Source: Olsenella timonensis (GTDB taxonomy: Bacteria; Actinomycetota; Coriobacteriia; Coriobacteriales; Atopobiaceae). From it: DNA of 64,000 bases. Under the pieces are notes generated by a model. That model saw nothing but the letters and a program-made list of their open reading frames with translations. It made no database searches and was not told the origin of the DNA. This document shows positions 52,541-62,343 of the stretch, in pieces; within the stretch, counting starts at the first letter, position 1, and every line of letters begins with the position of its first letter. Position numbers and translations under genes: made by a program. The stretch is from positions 1,240,001 through 1,304,000 of the forward strand of contig NZ_LT635455.1 in NCBI RefSeq assembly GCF_900119915.1, given 5' to 3'.

Positions 52541-53587
52541 CTATCGCCGTAGCAGCGCGCCCCAGTCCGGCAGCGGCATCGTCCCCGCTGGCACGAGCGG
52601 CGAGCCCAGTCGCGGCACGCCGTAGAGGTCGAGCTTGCGGACGAGCTCGACCTCGCCGGCCGCCTCCTCGTAGGTGAATCGCAGAACGGAGACGTCGTAG
52701 ACGGTGATGAGCCCCTCTCGCTTTCGTTGGTCGACAAGAGCCTGCTGCGGCGAGCGGCCTCGCGCCATCCCGGGGTCGAGCAGCTTGCGCAAGCCGTCGC
52801 ACTCGCCCACGATCACGCGCCCGTCGGCGCGCACCCAGACGAAGTCCACGCGAAACGTCCGCCCAGCGTGCAGCGGGTCGGGCACCTCGACCTGCTGTGC
52901 CGGAAGCATGTAGCCACGCTCGATCATCACGGCGCGCGCGATTGACTCCCCGCCGCTCTCGGCGAGACCGGTGGCGTGGACGAACGTCGACAGGGCACGC
53001 CTGACGCCACGACAGGAGCCGATCCGGTGGTAGGCGTATTCGACGAAGCTCTGCCATGTCAGCCCCTGCGCGCCCATCGCCCAGTCCGCGACCACCATGC
53101 CCTCGCGAAAGCTCATCCAGCGCAGCGAGTCGAGGGTTGTGCGGAGGGGCGGCGTGACGCGCAGCCCGCGCACCTCGAGCGGCCTCTCGTCGGCATCGTC
53201 CGGGCCGAGCGCAAGACGATGATGCGTCACGAGAGCCGTCGGGGCGGAGACCGACCCGCTCGCCAGCATCACGTGAAGGGGGCGCTGCCGAGCGAAGGAG
53301 ACGTCGCAGCCGAGGGCGAGCGCGGCCGACGGGCCGCAGAACACCCAGTCGGGATGGGCGGCCTGCAGGGAGCGCATGATGGCGAGCGTCTGCCCGGAAT
53401 AGCCAAGCTCGTCCCACCACGCACGACGCGCGTAGAGCCCGCGCAGGGGTGACACGAGCTCCCCGTCCTCACCCGTGCGCCGAGCGCACGCAGCCCGAAC
53501 GCGCTCCTCGGCCGGTCTCAGGCACGCGCCGCGCCCCTCCGCCTCCGCAAACAGTCCCCGCAGCTCCCGCTCGACCTTCTCGCTCAT
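52541..53587 (-). CDS. AbiEi-like protein with nuclease-like C-terminal domain
   Basis: A 348-residue protein related in layout to the one at 24778. The middle part has LHVMLASGSV, a histidine-containing HHRL segment, LRVTPPLRTTLDSLRWMSFREGMVVADWAM and SGGESIARAV. The C-terminal ~110 residues carry FRVDFVWV followed by VIVGECDG, the D...ExD spacing of Vsr/DUF559-type PD-(D/E)XK folds. Such proteins are often labelled type IV AbiEi antitoxins, but no AbiEii toxin gene is adjacent. The start at 53587 is chosen after GAGGGGGTGCC; an ATG ten codons earlier is possible. Confidence 0.6.
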   Translation of the reverse strand: MSEKVERELRGLFAEAEGRGACLRPAEERVRAACARRTGEDGELVSPLRGLYARRAWWDELGYSGQTLAIMRSLQAAHPDWVFCGPSAALALGCDVSFARQRPLHVMLASGSVSAPTALVTHHRLALGPDDADERPLEVRGLRVTPPLRTTLDSLRWMSFREGMVVADWAMGAQGLTWQSFVEYAYHRIGSCRGVRRALSTFVHATGLAESGGESIARAVMIERGYMLPAQQVEVPDPLHAGRTFRVDFVWVRADGRVIVGECDGLRKLLDPGMARGRSPQQALVDQRKREGLITVYDVSVLRFTYEEAAGEVELVRKLDLYGVPRLGSPLVPAGTMPLPDWGALLRR

Positions 53588-53781
53588 GGCACCCCCTCGT
53601 GGGAGGCATTCTTTCACGGGCCGGCCACCGGCGCGTCCGACGCATCTAGTATGGTTGTTGATATGTTTGAGAATTTCTGCTGAGAAGCACGTGATGGCTG
53701 GGATCTTGATGAGGCAGCTACCTGCAAGTCAGCGGTAACACGCTTGCGGAGGCCACATTTCGGCGAGCGGCGCCCCGGTCG

Positions 53782-53997
53782 TCATCTCTCGGGCTCGTCC
53801 GGCACGTACTCGAGGATGTCACCGGGCTGGCAGCCCAGCTCGCGACAGAGGGCGTCGAGCGTCGAGAAGCGCACGGCTGAGATCTTCCCGGTCTTGATGC
53901 GCGAGAGGTTGACCTCGGTGAGCCCGATCCGCTCGGCGAGCTCCTTCGAGCGAATCTTGCGGTCCGCGAGCACGCGGTCGAGGCGAAGCACGATCAT
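53782..53997 (-). CDS. Small XRE-family regulator (YozG-like)
   Basis: A 71-residue helix-turn-helix protein. LADRKIRSKELAERIGLTEVNLSRIKTGK spans the HTH, and ALCRELGCQPGDILEYVPDE is the ending typical of the Cro/YozG group. It starts 7 bp after the DUF2975 gene, a widespread pairing. It probably represses the operon through the 23-bp palindrome upstream. The ATG at 53997 fits family length; upstream codons give no homology. Confidence 0.88.
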   Translation of the reverse strand: MIVLRLDRVLADRKIRSKELAERIGLTEVNLSRIKTGKISAVRFSTLDALCRELGCQPGDILEYVPDEPER

Positions 53998-54004
53998 CGC
54001 GGCC

Positions 54005-54607
54005 TCACAGCAGCTCGTCATCCTGCCGCTGCAGGATGCAGCCGTATTCAAACATGCGGCAGATCGCGAACAGCAGAGCCCCGAGCGCGAGCATTCCGCC
54101 GTCGATGATGGCCGTACCCTCCGGAATGAAGGCGGCCTCCACCATGAGCTGGCTCGCCACGGCACCGGAGACCGCGCGTCCCGCGAGGCGCAGAAGGCCC
54201 GGCACGAACGCCGCCAGGATGAGAAAGACGGAGGCGCGCCTGAGCCCACGCACCACGTCGAGCGTGAAGACCTCGCCCGTACCCGCGACACGCTGGCAGA
54301 CGCGGGTGGCGCCGAGGTAGGCCACGAAGCTCAGCACGCTCCCGACGGCACCCGCGACCTGGTACGGAGGCGCCCCTCCGACCCACGTCATGCTCCCGCG
54401 CACGGAGGACGTGGTGAAGATCGCCGCGACAAGGTCCTTGCCGTCCTCGACCATCCCCACGCGCGTCAGGTCGGCGGCAATCCAGAGCGAGGCGAATGTC
54501 GTGACAATCGATGCCGCAGCCACGAGAGTGCAGAGCCACGCGGCGGCGGTCGCCGTGCGACGGATGCGGCAGTCGGCCTCGGAGCGAGCCTGGCCCTCGT
54601 TCGTCAT
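54005..54607 (-). CDS. DUF2975 membrane protein
   Basis: A 200-residue membrane protein with four hydrophobic helices (about 21-44, 76-100, 120-145 and 165-185), the DUF2975 topology. Such proteins co-occur with a small XRE regulator directly downstream, as here. Function is unknown. The ATG at 54607 is preferred because GGGGTG precedes it; a GTG three codons earlier is an alternative. The promoter region carries a perfect 23-bp AT-rich palindrome. Confidence 0.82.
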   Translation of the reverse strand: MTNEGQARSEADCRIRRTATAAAWLCTLVAAASIVTTFASLWIAADLTRVGMVEDGKDLVAAIFTTSSVRGSMTWVGGAPPYQVAGAVGSVLSFVAYLGATRVCQRVAGTGEVFTLDVVRGLRRASVFLILAAFVPGLLRLAGRAVSGAVASQLMVEAAFIPEGTAIIDGGMLALGALLFAICRMFEYGCILQRQDDELL

Positions 54608-54657
54608 TTCGATCACCCCGTTCTTCTCGCCAGCTGTTCTTATCGTTCTTATACCAT

Positions 54658-54680
54658 TTATTATCGATTATCGATAATAA
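54658..54680. promoter_or_regulatory. 23-bp perfect palindrome upstream of the DUF2975/XRE pair
   Basis: TTATTATCGAT and its exact complement flank a single central T. On the minus strand a TATAAG box (54648-54653) follows immediately, so the palindrome occupies the -35 region of the operon. Strong AT content in a GC-rich genome and perfect symmetry indicate an operator, most likely for the 71-residue XRE protein. Confidence 0.7.
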
Positions 54681-54770
54681 CAAGCGTGTTTTCAGGTGGA
54701 TGGCACCAAACGCCCGCCAAGCGTGCATAATGTACGGAACGCCAGCCGACGCACGAGAGGGAGCAGTCGC

Positions 54771-55349
54771 ATGAAGGAGCTTGAGGATCGCATCCGCCAG
54801 GACGGAATCGTGCGCGAGGGCAACGTCCTCAAGGTCGACAACTTCCTCAACCACCAGTGCGACGTGGCCCTCTACGACCACATGGGCGCCGAGTGGGCGC
54901 GCCTGTTCGCCGGCAGGCGCGTCGACAAGATCCTCACGATCGAGGCCTCCGGCATCGGCATCGCGTGCGTCGCCGCCACGCACTTCGGGGGCGTGCCCGT
55001 GGTCTTCGCCCGCAAGACTGAGTCCAAGAACATGGACGGCGAGCAGTACCGCGCCAACATCAGGAGCTACACCAAGGGTCGCGAGTACCAGGTCATCGTC
55101 GCCAAGCGCTTCCTCGCCCGCGGCGAGCACGTGCTCGTGATCGACGACTTCATGGCCATGGGCTGCGCCATGAACGGCCTACTCGAGATCTGCGACGAGG
55201 CCGGCGTCGTCGTGGAGGGCATCGGCATCGCCATCGAGAAGGGCTTCCAGCCGGGCGGAGCCGAGCTGCGCAAGCGCGGCTACCAGGTGGAGTCGCTCGC
55301 AATCGTGAAGTCCATGGACGCGGAGACCGGAGAGATCGAGTTCGCGTAG
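54771..55349 (+). CDS. xpt: Xanthine phosphoribosyltransferase
   Basis: A 192-residue type I phosphoribosyltransferase. [11 protein letters not shown] near 124-134 is the PRPP-binding motif. [10 protein letters not shown] and [10 protein letters not shown], plus [11 protein letters not shown], match Xpt. It converts xanthine and PRPP to XMP for purine salvage. The ATG at 54771 follows GAGAGGGAG; upstream in-frame codons overlap the divergent promoter. A molybdenum hydroxylase that could act on xanthine is encoded at the end of the window. Confidence 0.93.
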   Translation: MKELEDRIRQDGIVREGNVLKVDNFLNHQCDVALYDHMGAEWARLFAGRRVDKILTIEASGIGIACVAATHFGGVPVVFARKTESKNMDGEQYRANIRSYTKGREYQVIVAKRFLARGEHVLVIDDFMAMGCAMNGLLEICDEAGVVVEGIGIAIEKGFQPGGAELRKRGYQVESLAIVKSMDAETGEIEFA

Positions 55350-55382
55350 GCACTTCGGGCGCACGCCCTTCTCGCCTGCCGC

Positions 55383-55496
55383 AATACGCGAACGCCAACG
55401 TTCCAGGCGTCATTTTTGTAGGAAATCGCGTACTCGCATCTGCGGCTACGCGATTTCCAACGTTTTATGCCCCGATTCCGTTGGAGAACGCGTATT
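55383..55496. repeat. Paired-palindrome repeat, locus C
   Basis: The first unit spans AATACGCG to AAATCGCGTACT (55383-55433). The second spans GCTACGCGATTTCCAAC to GTTGGAGAACGCGTATT (55446-55496), 63 bp later. Here it follows xpt on the same strand and lies before the zinc operon promoter, so it is not restricted to convergent gene pairs. Confidence 0.8.
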
Positions 55497-55531
55497 GAGC
55501 GAGAAACAACCCGCCGGGCGCAAAAAACTCG

Positions 55532-55596
55532 TTGACATATGAACACATGCTCATATAATCATTCTCGACAAACACATGCGCGCATGCTCATGTGTT
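55532..55596 (+). promoter_or_regulatory. Near-consensus promoter with two SmtB-type palindromes
   Basis: TTGACA (55532-55537), a 16-bp spacer and TATAAT (55554-55559) form one of the best promoters in the window. ATATGA...TCATAT (55537-55556) overlaps it, and a second palindrome AACACATG...CATGTGTT lies at 55571-55596. ArsR/SmtB repressors bind such imperfect palindromes over the promoter and leave when metal binds. Confidence 0.75.
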
Positions 55597-55614
55597 CAGA
55601 TGGAAGGAGCGAAA

Positions 55615-55938
55615 TTGGCAGACGAGATCGCCGTCGGGGAGACGCCCGACGAGCTGCCCGACGAGGAGCTGCTCTACGACCTCGCGGACCTCTTCAAGGT
55701 CTTCAGCGACACCACGCGCATCAAGATCCTGTTCGCCCTCATGGGCCGGGAGCTCTGCGTGGCGGACATCGCCGAGCAGGCGGGGACCACCCAGAGCGCC
55801 GTCTCCCACCAGCTGCGCACGCTCAAGCAGGCGCACCTCGTGAAGTTCCAGCGCGACGGGCGGAACGTGCTCTACTCGCTCGCCGACGACCACGTCTACA
55901 CGATGCTCAACCAGGGCATGAGCCACATCTGCGAGTAG
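55615..55938 (+). CDS. ArsR/SmtB-family zinc/cadmium-sensing repressor
   Basis: A 107-residue winged-helix repressor. The HTH is VADIAEQAGTTQSAVSHQLRTLKQAHLV. The last helix has Asp91, His93, His104 and Glu107 with the D-x-H-x10-H-x2-E spacing of the SmtB/CzrA alpha-5 zinc site. ELCVAD keeps only one of the two CadC-type cysteines. A TTG at 55615, 5 bases after AAGGAG, is chosen; an upstream ATG would place coding DNA in the operator and add an N-terminal CSC. It should repress the following efflux genes until zinc or cadmium binds. Confidence 0.88.
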   Translation: MADEIAVGETPDELPDEELLYDLADLFKVFSDTTRIKILFALMGRELCVADIAEQAGTTQSAVSHQLRTLKQAHLVKFQRDGRNVLYSLADDHVYTMLNQGMSHICE

Positions 55939-55984
55939 CCGAGAAGAACGGGGCGAGAAGAACCTCCCCCAGAAGGGACCAACC

Positions 55985-56203
55985 ATGCGCAAGTCATTCA
56001 GGCTCGACGAGATCGACTGCGCCAACTGCGCGCTCAAGCTCCAGGACGCCCTCGCCAGGGTGGACGGTGTGCGCTCCGTCTCCGTGAACTTCATGACGCA
56101 GAAGCTCACGCTCGAGGCCGAGGACGCCCGCTTTGACGCGGTGCTCGACCAGGTCGTGAAGGTCGCGGCGCGCGTCGAGCCCGACTGTGAGATCATCCGC
56201 TAG
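55985..56203 (+). CDS. Free-standing HMA (heavy-metal-associated) domain protein
   Basis: A 72-residue ferredoxin-like metal-binding protein. DCANCA with Cys12 and Cys15 is the metal-binding loop, and VNFMTQKLTLEAED is the second strand region. Such domains usually form the N-terminus of P1B ATPases; here it is a separate gene just before an ATPase that lacks it, so it likely delivers metal to the pump or acts in trans as its regulatory domain. The ATG follows AGAAGGGACCAACC. Confidence 0.88.
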   Translation: MRKSFRLDEIDCANCALKLQDALARVDGVRSVSVNFMTQKLTLEAEDARFDAVLDQVVKVAARVEPDCEIIR

Positions 56204-56223
56204 CGAGCCGACGGGAGCCAGTC

Positions 56224-58130
<1,907 letters not shown>

Positions 58131-58134
<4 letters not shown>

Positions 58135-59351
58135 ACCGCGAGGCGCCCCAGCTTGGTGCGGACGATGCGGCGCACGGACTCGTCGATGCGCCCCTCGGAG
58201 AGCTCTCCCGAGTCGATGGCGTCAATGACGCCCTGGTAGGCGGCGTCGAGGTCCGCGGGCATGAGCACCACGTCCACACCGGCGAGAAGGGCCTCCACCG
58301 CCAGCCGCTCCGCGGGCACGCTCGTCGTGGCGGCGCCCATGCCCATCGAGTCCGTGATGATGAGCCCCTCGTAGCCGAGCTCGTCGCGCAGGAGGTCGGT
58401 CACGATCTCGCTCGAGACGGTGGCGGGGTCGTCGTCGCCGGTGACGTTGGGCATCGAGAGGTGGCCCACCATCACGAACGGCACGTCCTCCGCGATCGCC
58501 GCCTCGAAGGGGCGCAGCTCCTCGGCACGAATCTCGTCGAGCGTCCTCTCGGAGTAGATCGACGTGTCGTGGGAGTCACCAAGCGCGCCGCCGATGCCGG
58601 GAAAGTGCTTCGCGGCACAGAGCATGCCGGCGTCCGAGAAGCCGCGCACCTGGGCTGCCACCATCGGGGCGACCACGTCCGCCGTGGGTCCGAAGGAGCG
58701 TCGTCCCATCGTGCCCCCCGGGTTGCTGGCAATGTCGGCGTCCGGTGCAAAGTCCACGTTGAAGCCGAGGTAATCGAGGTATGTCCCGATGTGCTGGGCC
58801 ACCTCGTACGCGCGCTCGGCGTCCCCGCTGGCGCCCACCTCGCACATGTCCCCGACGTTGTCCACGCCAAAGCCCGGGTTCCCGCCCACGCGCGAGACCG
58901 TGCCGCCCTCCTCGTCCACGCACAGAAACATCGGCAGGCCGTTGGCCTCGCGCCCGTATGCCATCGTGTTGGCGAGCATCTCGCGCGTCTGGTCGGCGTC
59001 GAGCAGGTTGGCGGCGAAGTAGCAGATGCCGCCCACGGGACGCTCGGCGAGGGCCGCGCGCGTCGCCTCGCCCGCCGCGGTCTGCACGCCCACGCCCGTG
59101 ACCGCCTCCGGCCGCACGACGAAGAGCTGCCAGACCTTCTGCTCGAGCGTGAGCGCATCCATTGCCGAGCGCACCTCGGCGTCGAGCGGGTCGCCGTCGG
59201 GGGCCTGGGCGTCGGGGGCCGGGCGGTCCGACACGGTCGCGCGCCCGTCCTCGACGGGCGGCGTCCCCGAGCAGCCGGCGAGCGCGAGGGCGAGCAGCGT
59301 GCCGCCCGAGGCGAGGGCCTCGCGGCGCGTGAGCGAGCGGGGGTCTGGCAT
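58131..59351 (-). CDS. GH3 family beta-N-acetylhexosaminidase lipoprotein (NagZ-like)
   Basis: A 406-residue secreted glycosidase. The N-terminus LTRREALASGG with LALAGCSG combines an RR motif and a lipobox, so it is a lipoprotein. The GH3 domain has CVDEEGGTVSRV, AAKHFPGIGGALGDSHDT (the KHFPG...H histidine loop specific to NagZ-type enzymes) and IITDSMGMGA with the nucleophile Asp. It probably trims N-acetylglucosamine from peptidoglycan fragments outside the cell. It overlaps the ATPase end by 4 bp, tail to tail. Confidence 0.9.
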
Positions 59352-59435
59352 GGTGCGCCTTTCGTCGTTCCTGTCGTCTGGCCCATTATACGGGCCCCGC
59401 AAGAGCGGGCCTCAACCCATCGTGGGACCGTCGGG

Positions 59436-59470
59436 AGGTTATGTGCACTCCCGCTCAGGGTATGTGCGCA
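59436..59470. repeat. 21-bp-period direct repeat (ECF-flank repeat, copy 1)
   Basis: GTTATGTGCAC is repeated as GGTATGTGCGC exactly 21 bp later. An inverted copy of the whole pair lies at 59551-59583. Together they enclose an AT-rich core between the GH3 gene start and the 3' end of the ECF operon. No ORF is supported in the core. Confidence 0.55.
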
Positions 59471-59550
59471 GTTGCAATACTGATATATGGCCAAACAACC
59501 GGGTTTTTGCAGGTAGGGAGCTTGGCGAGAAAAACATCAAGCTCTGTATC

Positions 59551-59583
59551 GTGCACACACCCTCTGAACGTGTGCACATACCC
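59551..59583. repeat. 21-bp-period direct repeat (ECF-flank repeat, copy 2, inverted)
   Basis: GTGCACACACCC and GTGCACATACCC occur exactly 21 bp apart (from 59551 and 59572), which is the reverse complement of the arrangement at 59436. The two copies face each other across about 80 bp. Confidence 0.55.
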
Positions 59584-59614
59584 TTGCGTATGGCGGAGCG
59601 GGCGCCGCGGCGAG

Positions 59615-59767
59615 TCATGCGCCGCGAACATCGAGGAGCTCGCGGACGAGCTGACGCTGGCGGAGGTCGAACTCGGACCCCTCGGGGAGCGCCCGTCCAA
59701 AGCGCCGCATGACGCGTCCCGCGAGGAGCCGTCGCAGCCCGTCGTCGGAGAGGATGCCCGCCGTCAC
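59615..59767 (-). CDS. Small translationally coupled ORF (50 aa) after the ECF S component
   Basis: A 50-residue ORF whose GTG overlaps the TGA of the S-component gene (GTGA), the same coupling used throughout this operon. The product is charged and helical (LRRLLAGRVMRRFGRALPEG, EFDLRQRQLVREL). Its third-position GC bias looks like neighbouring genes and the stop is followed by non-coding repeats. No family is recognised. It could be a small operon product or the remnant of a longer gene. Confidence 0.5.
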   Translation of the reverse strand: MTAGILSDDGLRRLLAGRVMRRFGRALPEGSEFDLRQRQLVRELLDVRGA

Positions 59768-60387
59768 CGACCGAACGCGCCGGACAGGAGCGGGGCGTGC
59801 GACCAGCCCCGACGACGTGCTTCACGAAACGCCCACAGCCCGAGGGGTGGAGGACGGGGCGGAGGTCGGGCGGGCACGAGGCCGGCGCGCTCGAGCGCCA
59901 CGACGACCGGCACCACGACGACGAGCTGCAGCACGATGCCGGGCAGGCCCGTCACGAGATAGCCCGTGGCCCACGCGGCAAGCGAGTAGGACCCGGCGGA
60001 GAAGATCAGCGCCTGCAGCACCCCGCCCACGACCCTGCCGCAGACCATGGCGCCGACGAGCGAGACGTAGAGGTCGAGCGGCAGGCGTCCCGTGCGGACG
60101 CGCGCGCCGAGCAGGCCGGAGACCAGCCCGTACACGAGGAGCTCGCAGGTCATCGACGGCAGGATGGGCGCAGCGGGCATGCCGGTCAGCAGGCTCGAGA
60201 GCACGGGGGCGAGAATCCCGGCGGCCGCCCCCGGGGCCGCGCCCGCCACGAGACCGCAGATCATGACGGGGATGTGCATGGGCAGCCAGACGTTGCCGGC
60301 GCCGGGGATGGCGTGGAAGGCCATCGGGAGCGCGATGCCGAGCGCGGCGCAGACGGCGGCGATGACGACACTCTTGACGGGGCTCAC
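59764..60387 (-). CDS. ECF transporter substrate-binding S component
   Basis: A 207-residue integral membrane protein with about six helices. GNVWLPMHIPVMICGLVAGAAPGAAAGILAPVLSSLLTGMP is typical of a large family of energy-coupling-factor S components (PF12822-like). S components bind a vitamin or other micronutrient and dock on the EcfAA'T module. The substrate cannot be deduced. The start overlaps ecfT by 4 bp. The C-terminal PRPPPRPPPLGL tail is unusual. Confidence 0.82.
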   Translation of the reverse strand: MSPVKSVVIAAVCAALGIALPMAFHAIPGAGNVWLPMHIPVMICGLVAGAAPGAAAGILAPVLSSLLTGMPAAPILPSMTCELLVYGLVSGLLGARVRTGRLPLDLYVSLVGAMVCGRVVGGVLQALIFSAGSYSLAAWATGYLVTGLPGIVLQLVVVVPVVVALERAGLVPARPPPRPPPLGLWAFREARRRGWSHAPLLSGAFGR

Positions 60388-61103
60388 GGGCGACTCTCCT
60401 CTCCGGGGCGACGGCCGCCGGACAGGCGGTACCCGCGCGCCTCCATGGCGACGGCAAGCTCGTCGGCACGACGGAACGCCGCCACGAAGACGGGGACGAG
60501 CAGCCGCACGTAACTGACGGCGCGTCGCATAATATCACCAGAGGTGACGTTTCCGCAACGTAGCGTCTGCGCGCGCATGAGCTGGCGACTCTCGCGGAGC
60601 AGCGTGGGCACGAACTGCATCGTGACGCCCACGGCCAGGGCCGCCACCTCCGTGGGCACGCCGACTCGCTCCAGCGGGCGCAGCGCCGCGCGCACGCCGG
60701 CGGTGATCTGCTGCGGACGCGTGGTGGCACCGAGCAGCGTGCCGAGGACGACCACGAGCGCGGTGCGCACGACGACGCGCACGCCCTGGGCGACGCCGGC
60801 CGCCGTGAGACGCAGCGGGCCCAGCGAGACCAACGGGTCCTCCGCCGAGAAAAGCAGCGCGTTCATGGCGAGTATGACGAGGAGGAACCAGCGCATCCCC
60901 CACAGCCCGCGCGCCGCGGCGCGCCATCCGACGCGTGAGGTCGCGACGAGGGCCGCGACGCCGGCCGCGGCGAGCCCGAGCTCGAGCGGGCTGGTCGCGA
61001 GGACGACGATCGCGACTGCAACCACGAGGCCCGCGAGCTTTGCCGCGGCAGGGGCGCGGTGCAGCGGCGAGTCGACCCACACGTATCCGCCCGCCGACCT
61101 CAT
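60384..61103 (-). CDS. ecfT: ECF transporter transmembrane component EcfT
   Basis: A 239-residue membrane protein with about five helices and the EcfT coupling motifs of the A-R-x type, here near RESRQLMRAQTLR and VAAFRRADELAVAMEARGY. It links the ATPases to the S component. Overlaps of 4 bp on both sides show it belongs to the single operon ecfA-ecfA'-ecfT-S. Confidence 0.88.
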   Translation of the reverse strand: MRSAGGYVWVDSPLHRAPAAAKLAGLVVAVAIVVLATSPLELGLAAAGVAALVATSRVGWRAAARGLWGMRWFLLVILAMNALLFSAEDPLVSLGPLRLTAAGVAQGVRVVVRTALVVVLGTLLGATTRPQQITAGVRAALRPLERVGVPTEVAALAVGVTMQFVPTLLRESRQLMRAQTLRCGNVTSGDIMRRAVSYVRLLVPVFVAAFRRADELAVAMEARGYRLSGGRRPGEESRP

Positions 61104-61423
61104 GCGAGCCCCCTTCCCCGCACGATGGCGGCCGCGAGCTCACCTTCGGCCTGCTCGCGCTCGACGGTGGGCTCGAAGAACTGGCGCTCCGGCAGCTGGA
61201 AGACGAGCCCGACCTCGCCCTGCCCGACCAGGCGCACGACGCCCGCGTCGGGGGCGGTCGCCCCAGCCATGACCTCGAGCAGCGTCGTCTTGCCCGAGCC
61301 CGTGCGGCCCATGAGGCCGCACACGCCGCCGGAGAGCTCCAGCGAGACGGCGTCGAGCGCCACGGTCCTCTCGCCTGGCGCGCCCTCGTAGGCGACGCCG
61401 ACGTTCTCGAGCGTCACCCGCAC
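61100..61423 (-). CDS. Truncated EcfA ATPase (lacks signature and Walker B)
   Basis: Only 107 residues instead of about 270. Walker A GRTGSGKT (39-46) and a Q-loop region LVFQLPERQFFEPTVE (Gln76) are perfect. The sequence then jumps to a short acidic tail and stops, so the LSGGQ signature, Walker B Asp-Glu and H-loop are absent. The gene still overlaps both neighbours in the operon's ATGA/GTGA style, as expected of an in-frame internal deletion. It may be a decayed gene or an assembly or strain-specific deletion. The start is GTG 61423 (or GTG 61417). Confidence 0.75.
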   Translation of the reverse strand: MRVTLENVGVAYEGAPGERTVALDAVSLELSGGVCGLMGRTGSGKTTLLEVMAGATAPDAGVVRLVGQGEVGLVFQLPERQFFEPTVEREQAEGELAAAIVRGRGLA

Positions 61424-62247
61424 AGCGCGCTCACCAGGCCCCTCACCGTGACGGGGGCGGGCCCCGAGACGACTCCCGCGCGCACGAGCCCCTCCCAGGT
61501 GCGGACCGCGAGCGGCGGCTCCAGGCCGGCGCTCTCGAGCAGCGCGCGGTTCGCCAGGACCTCCGTCGGAGAGCCGCACGTCGCGACCGTGCCCGCCCGC
61601 ATCACGGCAACGCGGTCGGCGCGGGCGGCGAGCTCCATGTCATGGGTGATCCAGACGACGGCGGCGCGCCTCCGCTCGCGCGCGGCGAGCACGGCGCGCA
61701 CGAGGTCGTCCCTGCCCTGGGGGTCAATCATCGAGGTCGCCTCGTCGAGCACGATCACGTCCGGGTCGCAGGCGAGCACGCCCGCGAGTGACACGCGCTG
61801 CTGCTGCCCGCCCGAGAGCGCGTGCACGTCTCGCCGCTCAAAGCCGGCGAGCCCCACCGCCGCGAGCGCCCGCGACGCGGCGTCCCGCGCATCGGCCTCC
61901 CCCGCCCCGAAGTTGAGCGGACCGAAGGCGACGTCCTCGCCCACCACCGAGGAGACGAACTGGTTCTCGGGGGTCTGGAAGACCATGCCGCAGGCGCGGC
62001 GGAGCTCCCAGACGCGCGCGGGGTCCGACGCGTCGATCCCGGCGACCCTGAGCTCGCCGTCCCGCAGCGGGACGAGCGCGTTCAGGTGCCGCGCGAGCGT
62101 CGTCTTGCCGGAGCCGTTCTCGCCGACTATGGCCACGAACTCCCCGCTTGCCACGTCGATCGAGGCGCCGCGCAGCGACGGGCGACCCGGCGCGTAGGCA
62201 TGGCGGATGTCGCGCGCCTCCACGATCCTCTCGCCCGTCCTGGCCAC
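61414..62247 (-). CDS. ecfA: ECF transporter ATPase EcfA
   Basis: A 277-residue ATPase with Walker A GENGSGKTT, Q-loop VFQTPENQFV (the ECF-specific PENQ), signature LSGGQQQRV, Walker B VLDEATSMIDP and H-loop THDMEL. It is the first gene of the operon and the only complete ATPase in it, so the module may rely on this protein as homodimer, on the truncated partner, or on an EcfA encoded elsewhere. The promoter is presumed within the ~200 bp before it, where a 21-bp direct repeat lies. Confidence 0.92.
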   Translation of the reverse strand: MARTGERIVEARDIRHAYAPGRPSLRGASIDVASGEFVAIVGENGSGKTTLARHLNALVPLRDGELRVAGIDASDPARVWELRRACGMVFQTPENQFVSSVVGEDVAFGPLNFGAGEADARDAASRALAAVGLAGFERRDVHALSGGQQQRVSLAGVLACDPDVIVLDEATSMIDPQGRDDLVRAVLAARERRRAAVVWITHDMELAARADRVAVMRAGTVATCGSPTEVLANRALLESAGLEPPLAVRTWEGLVRAGVVSGPAPVTVRGLVSALCG

Positions 62248-62307
62248 CTCCCGGCGTCGCGCGTAACTGACACAGCGTCGTCTATTCTACCGCAGACGGG
62301 TCGGGCG

Positions 62308-62343
62308 GCGCACATACCCCGCACGCGCGTGCACACACCCTCC
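62308..62343. promoter_or_regulatory. 21-bp-period direct repeat in the divergent ecfA/xdh promoter region (copy 3)
   Basis: GCGCACATACCCC and GTGCACACACCC start 21 bp apart, the same motif and spacing as the two copies at 59.4-59.6 kb. This copy is between ecfA (minus) and the molybdenum-hydroxylase genes (plus). Two helical turns between repeats suit a dimeric regulator. Confidence 0.5.

Noticed and set aside
53618-53781. Tiny ORFs (for example 10 codons from 53652) upstream of the AbiEi-like gene
   Set aside because: They are too short, without ribosome binding sites or recognisable composition.
55576-55614. ArsR protein starting at ATG 55576 with an N-terminal CSC that could be a CadC-type metal site
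   Set aside because: That start lies in the second operator palindrome and has no ribosome binding site; TTG 55615 has AAGGAG. It is kept as a minor alternative in the gene entry.
61100-61579. EcfA' explained as a frameshift of a full-length gene
   Set aside because: No coding remains in any frame before ecfT starts. About 480 bp are missing, so a deletion, not a frameshift, is needed.
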